A stretch of DNA of 14,785 bases from positions 1 to 14,785 of the forward strand of contig JADLBT010000292.1 in NCBI GenBank assembly GCA_020847555.1. Direction: 5' to 3'. The first letter of the stretch is position 1. Each line of letters starts with the position of its first letter. The translations under genes were made by a program, and so were the position numbers. The notes below the pieces were generated by a model. That model saw only the letters and a program-made list of their open reading frames with translations, was not told the DNA's origin and did not search any database. Shown one piece after another: positions 14,071-14,785 of this stretch. The DNA is from Gemmataceae bacterium (GTDB taxonomy: Bacteria; Planctomycetota; Planctomycetia; Gemmatales; Gemmataceae).

Positions 14071-14785
14071 TTATGGAATGTACAGTACTGCCATCCGGCC
14101 ATCGGTTTCGATGCTGTCGCCTGTTGCATTTTTCGACTGTTTCGGCACTTCCGGCCGATCCACAGCGGCGGTTCCCTGGACCATGCCGGTCAGGATGAGG
14201 TCATTGGCGACTTTGGAGCGCTCGCGGTCGATCTGCGGGTCGATGGTGTGGATGAAGGTGCGGTTCTCCTGGGAGAACTCGATGCCGGTGTCGTGGGTGG
14301 CGGCGACGACCCAGACGGGGAGGTCGCGCCAGGAGACGGGGCGCTGCCAGACGCGGAGGTGGTGGCGCTGGGCGAAGGTGTTGTTCTGCTTCTGGAAGAC
14401 GAGGTCGGGCGGGCGGCCGTCGAGCAGGAGGGTGGAGACGGGCGCCTCCTTGTAGCCGCGCATCTCGGCGATGGCGCGGAAGGTCTCGAGCTTGGACTGG
14501 GCGCTGAGGGCGTGGGCCTCGGACCATCCGGCGGCGGCGAAGGCGGCCTCAATGCGCTGTCGCGTGCCGATGAGCATCAGGTTGGTGATGTCGGAGGGCT
14601 TGGGCGGCTTCGCGGCAAAGGTCTGGAAGGGCTGGGAAACGGCGAGCGAGATCAGTTCGGCGTCGGAGAGCGCGGCGACGGCGGCGGCGGGGCCGGGACC
14701 GGCGGGTCCGGGCAGGACAAGCGGAGCGGTCAGCTCGATGTCGAGCTCGACGCCGGGGCCGTAGGCGATCTCGCCTTCGGAGGCC
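14071..14785 (-). CDS. LssY_C-domain protein, 5' part outside the window
   Basis: The frame is open without a stop codon from the right edge to 14071, giving 237 residues; the true start lies beyond the window. An internal ATG at 14577 would give 168 residues but cuts into the domain. The edge-proximal part (EGEIAYGPGVELDIELTAPL) is a beta-rich segment seen before such domains in acidobacterial proteins. The rest matches the LssY C-terminal domain: SDITNLMLIG then a helix, APVSTLLLDGRPPDLVFQK, QRHHLRVW, and an HTIDPQIDRERSKVANDL segment. Function is unsettled; the domain is found in membrane and exported proteins. The tail after about residue 205 is polar and probably disordered. Confidence 0.82.
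   Translation of the reverse strand, partial: ASEGEIAYGPGVELDIELTAPLVLPGPAGPGPAAAVAALSDAELISLAVSQPFQTFAAKPPKPSDITNLMLIGTRQRIEAAFAAAGWSEAHALSAQSKLETFRAIAEMRGYKEAPVSTLLLDGRPPDLVFQKQNNTFAQRHHLRVWQRPVSWRDLPVWVVAATHDTGIEFSQENRTFIHTIDPQIDRERSKVANDLILTGMVQGTAAVDRPEVPKQSKNATGDSIETDGRMAVLYIP

Overview
The window is a GC-rich bacterial chromosome segment with tightly packed genes. The gene mix points to Acidobacteriota, most likely a Bryobacterales/Solibacter-like lineage: a huge secreted FG-GAP/VCBS protein beside a CxPSR sulfatase, a PEP-CTERM surface protein, an LssY_C-domain protein, and a multiheme cytochrome/NrfD redox operon. This assignment is inferred from gene content and is not proven; Verrucomicrobiota or Planctomycetota are less likely alternatives.

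Layout, left to right. (1) 1-191 is flank, perhaps with the last codons of an upstream gene. (2) 192-1376 (-) is an AAA ATPase of the DUF4143 type, with a promoter embedded in nested inverted repeats. (3) 1473-4841 (-) is a 1122-residue secreted protein that appears to hold two seven-bladed FG-GAP propellers and an unrecognised C-terminal half. It is divergent, across only 42 bp, from (4) 4884-6266 (+), a sulfatase, which is followed by (5) 6287-6652 (+), a small zinc-ribbon/DUF2007 protein. (6) 6679-7881 (-) is an intact Fic protein in a visibly lower-GC stretch. (7) 8135-12229 (+) is a four-gene overlapping operon: tetraheme cytochrome c, Tat-exported ferredoxin with four 4Fe-4S clusters, NrfD-type quinol-interacting membrane subunit, and a 568-residue polytopic membrane protein. 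(8) 12344-14038 (-) is a PEP-CTERM surface protein whose sorting-signal DNA is present in three imperfect tandem copies. (9) 14071-14785 (-) is an LssY_C-domain protein running off the right edge.

How the parts work together. The redox operon encodes all the parts of a membrane quinone/periplasm electron-transfer module but no terminal catalytic subunit, so it probably hands electrons to or from a partner encoded elsewhere. A good sigma-54 (-24/-12) match lies at a sensible distance from its first gene, with inverted repeats upstream where an enhancer-binding protein would sit. The FG-GAP protein and the sulfatase probably act on external or periplasmic polysaccharide. Their candidate promoters interlock, each -10 lying on the other's -35.

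The most interesting non-gene signals are the triplicated PEP-CTERM module, the interlocked divergent promoters, a repeated 'extended promoter, then 6 nt, then start codon' arrangement at four genes that suggests leaderless mRNAs, and the sigma-54 promoter of the redox operon. I saw no CRISPR array, rRNA, tRNA, insertion sequence or obvious defence island.
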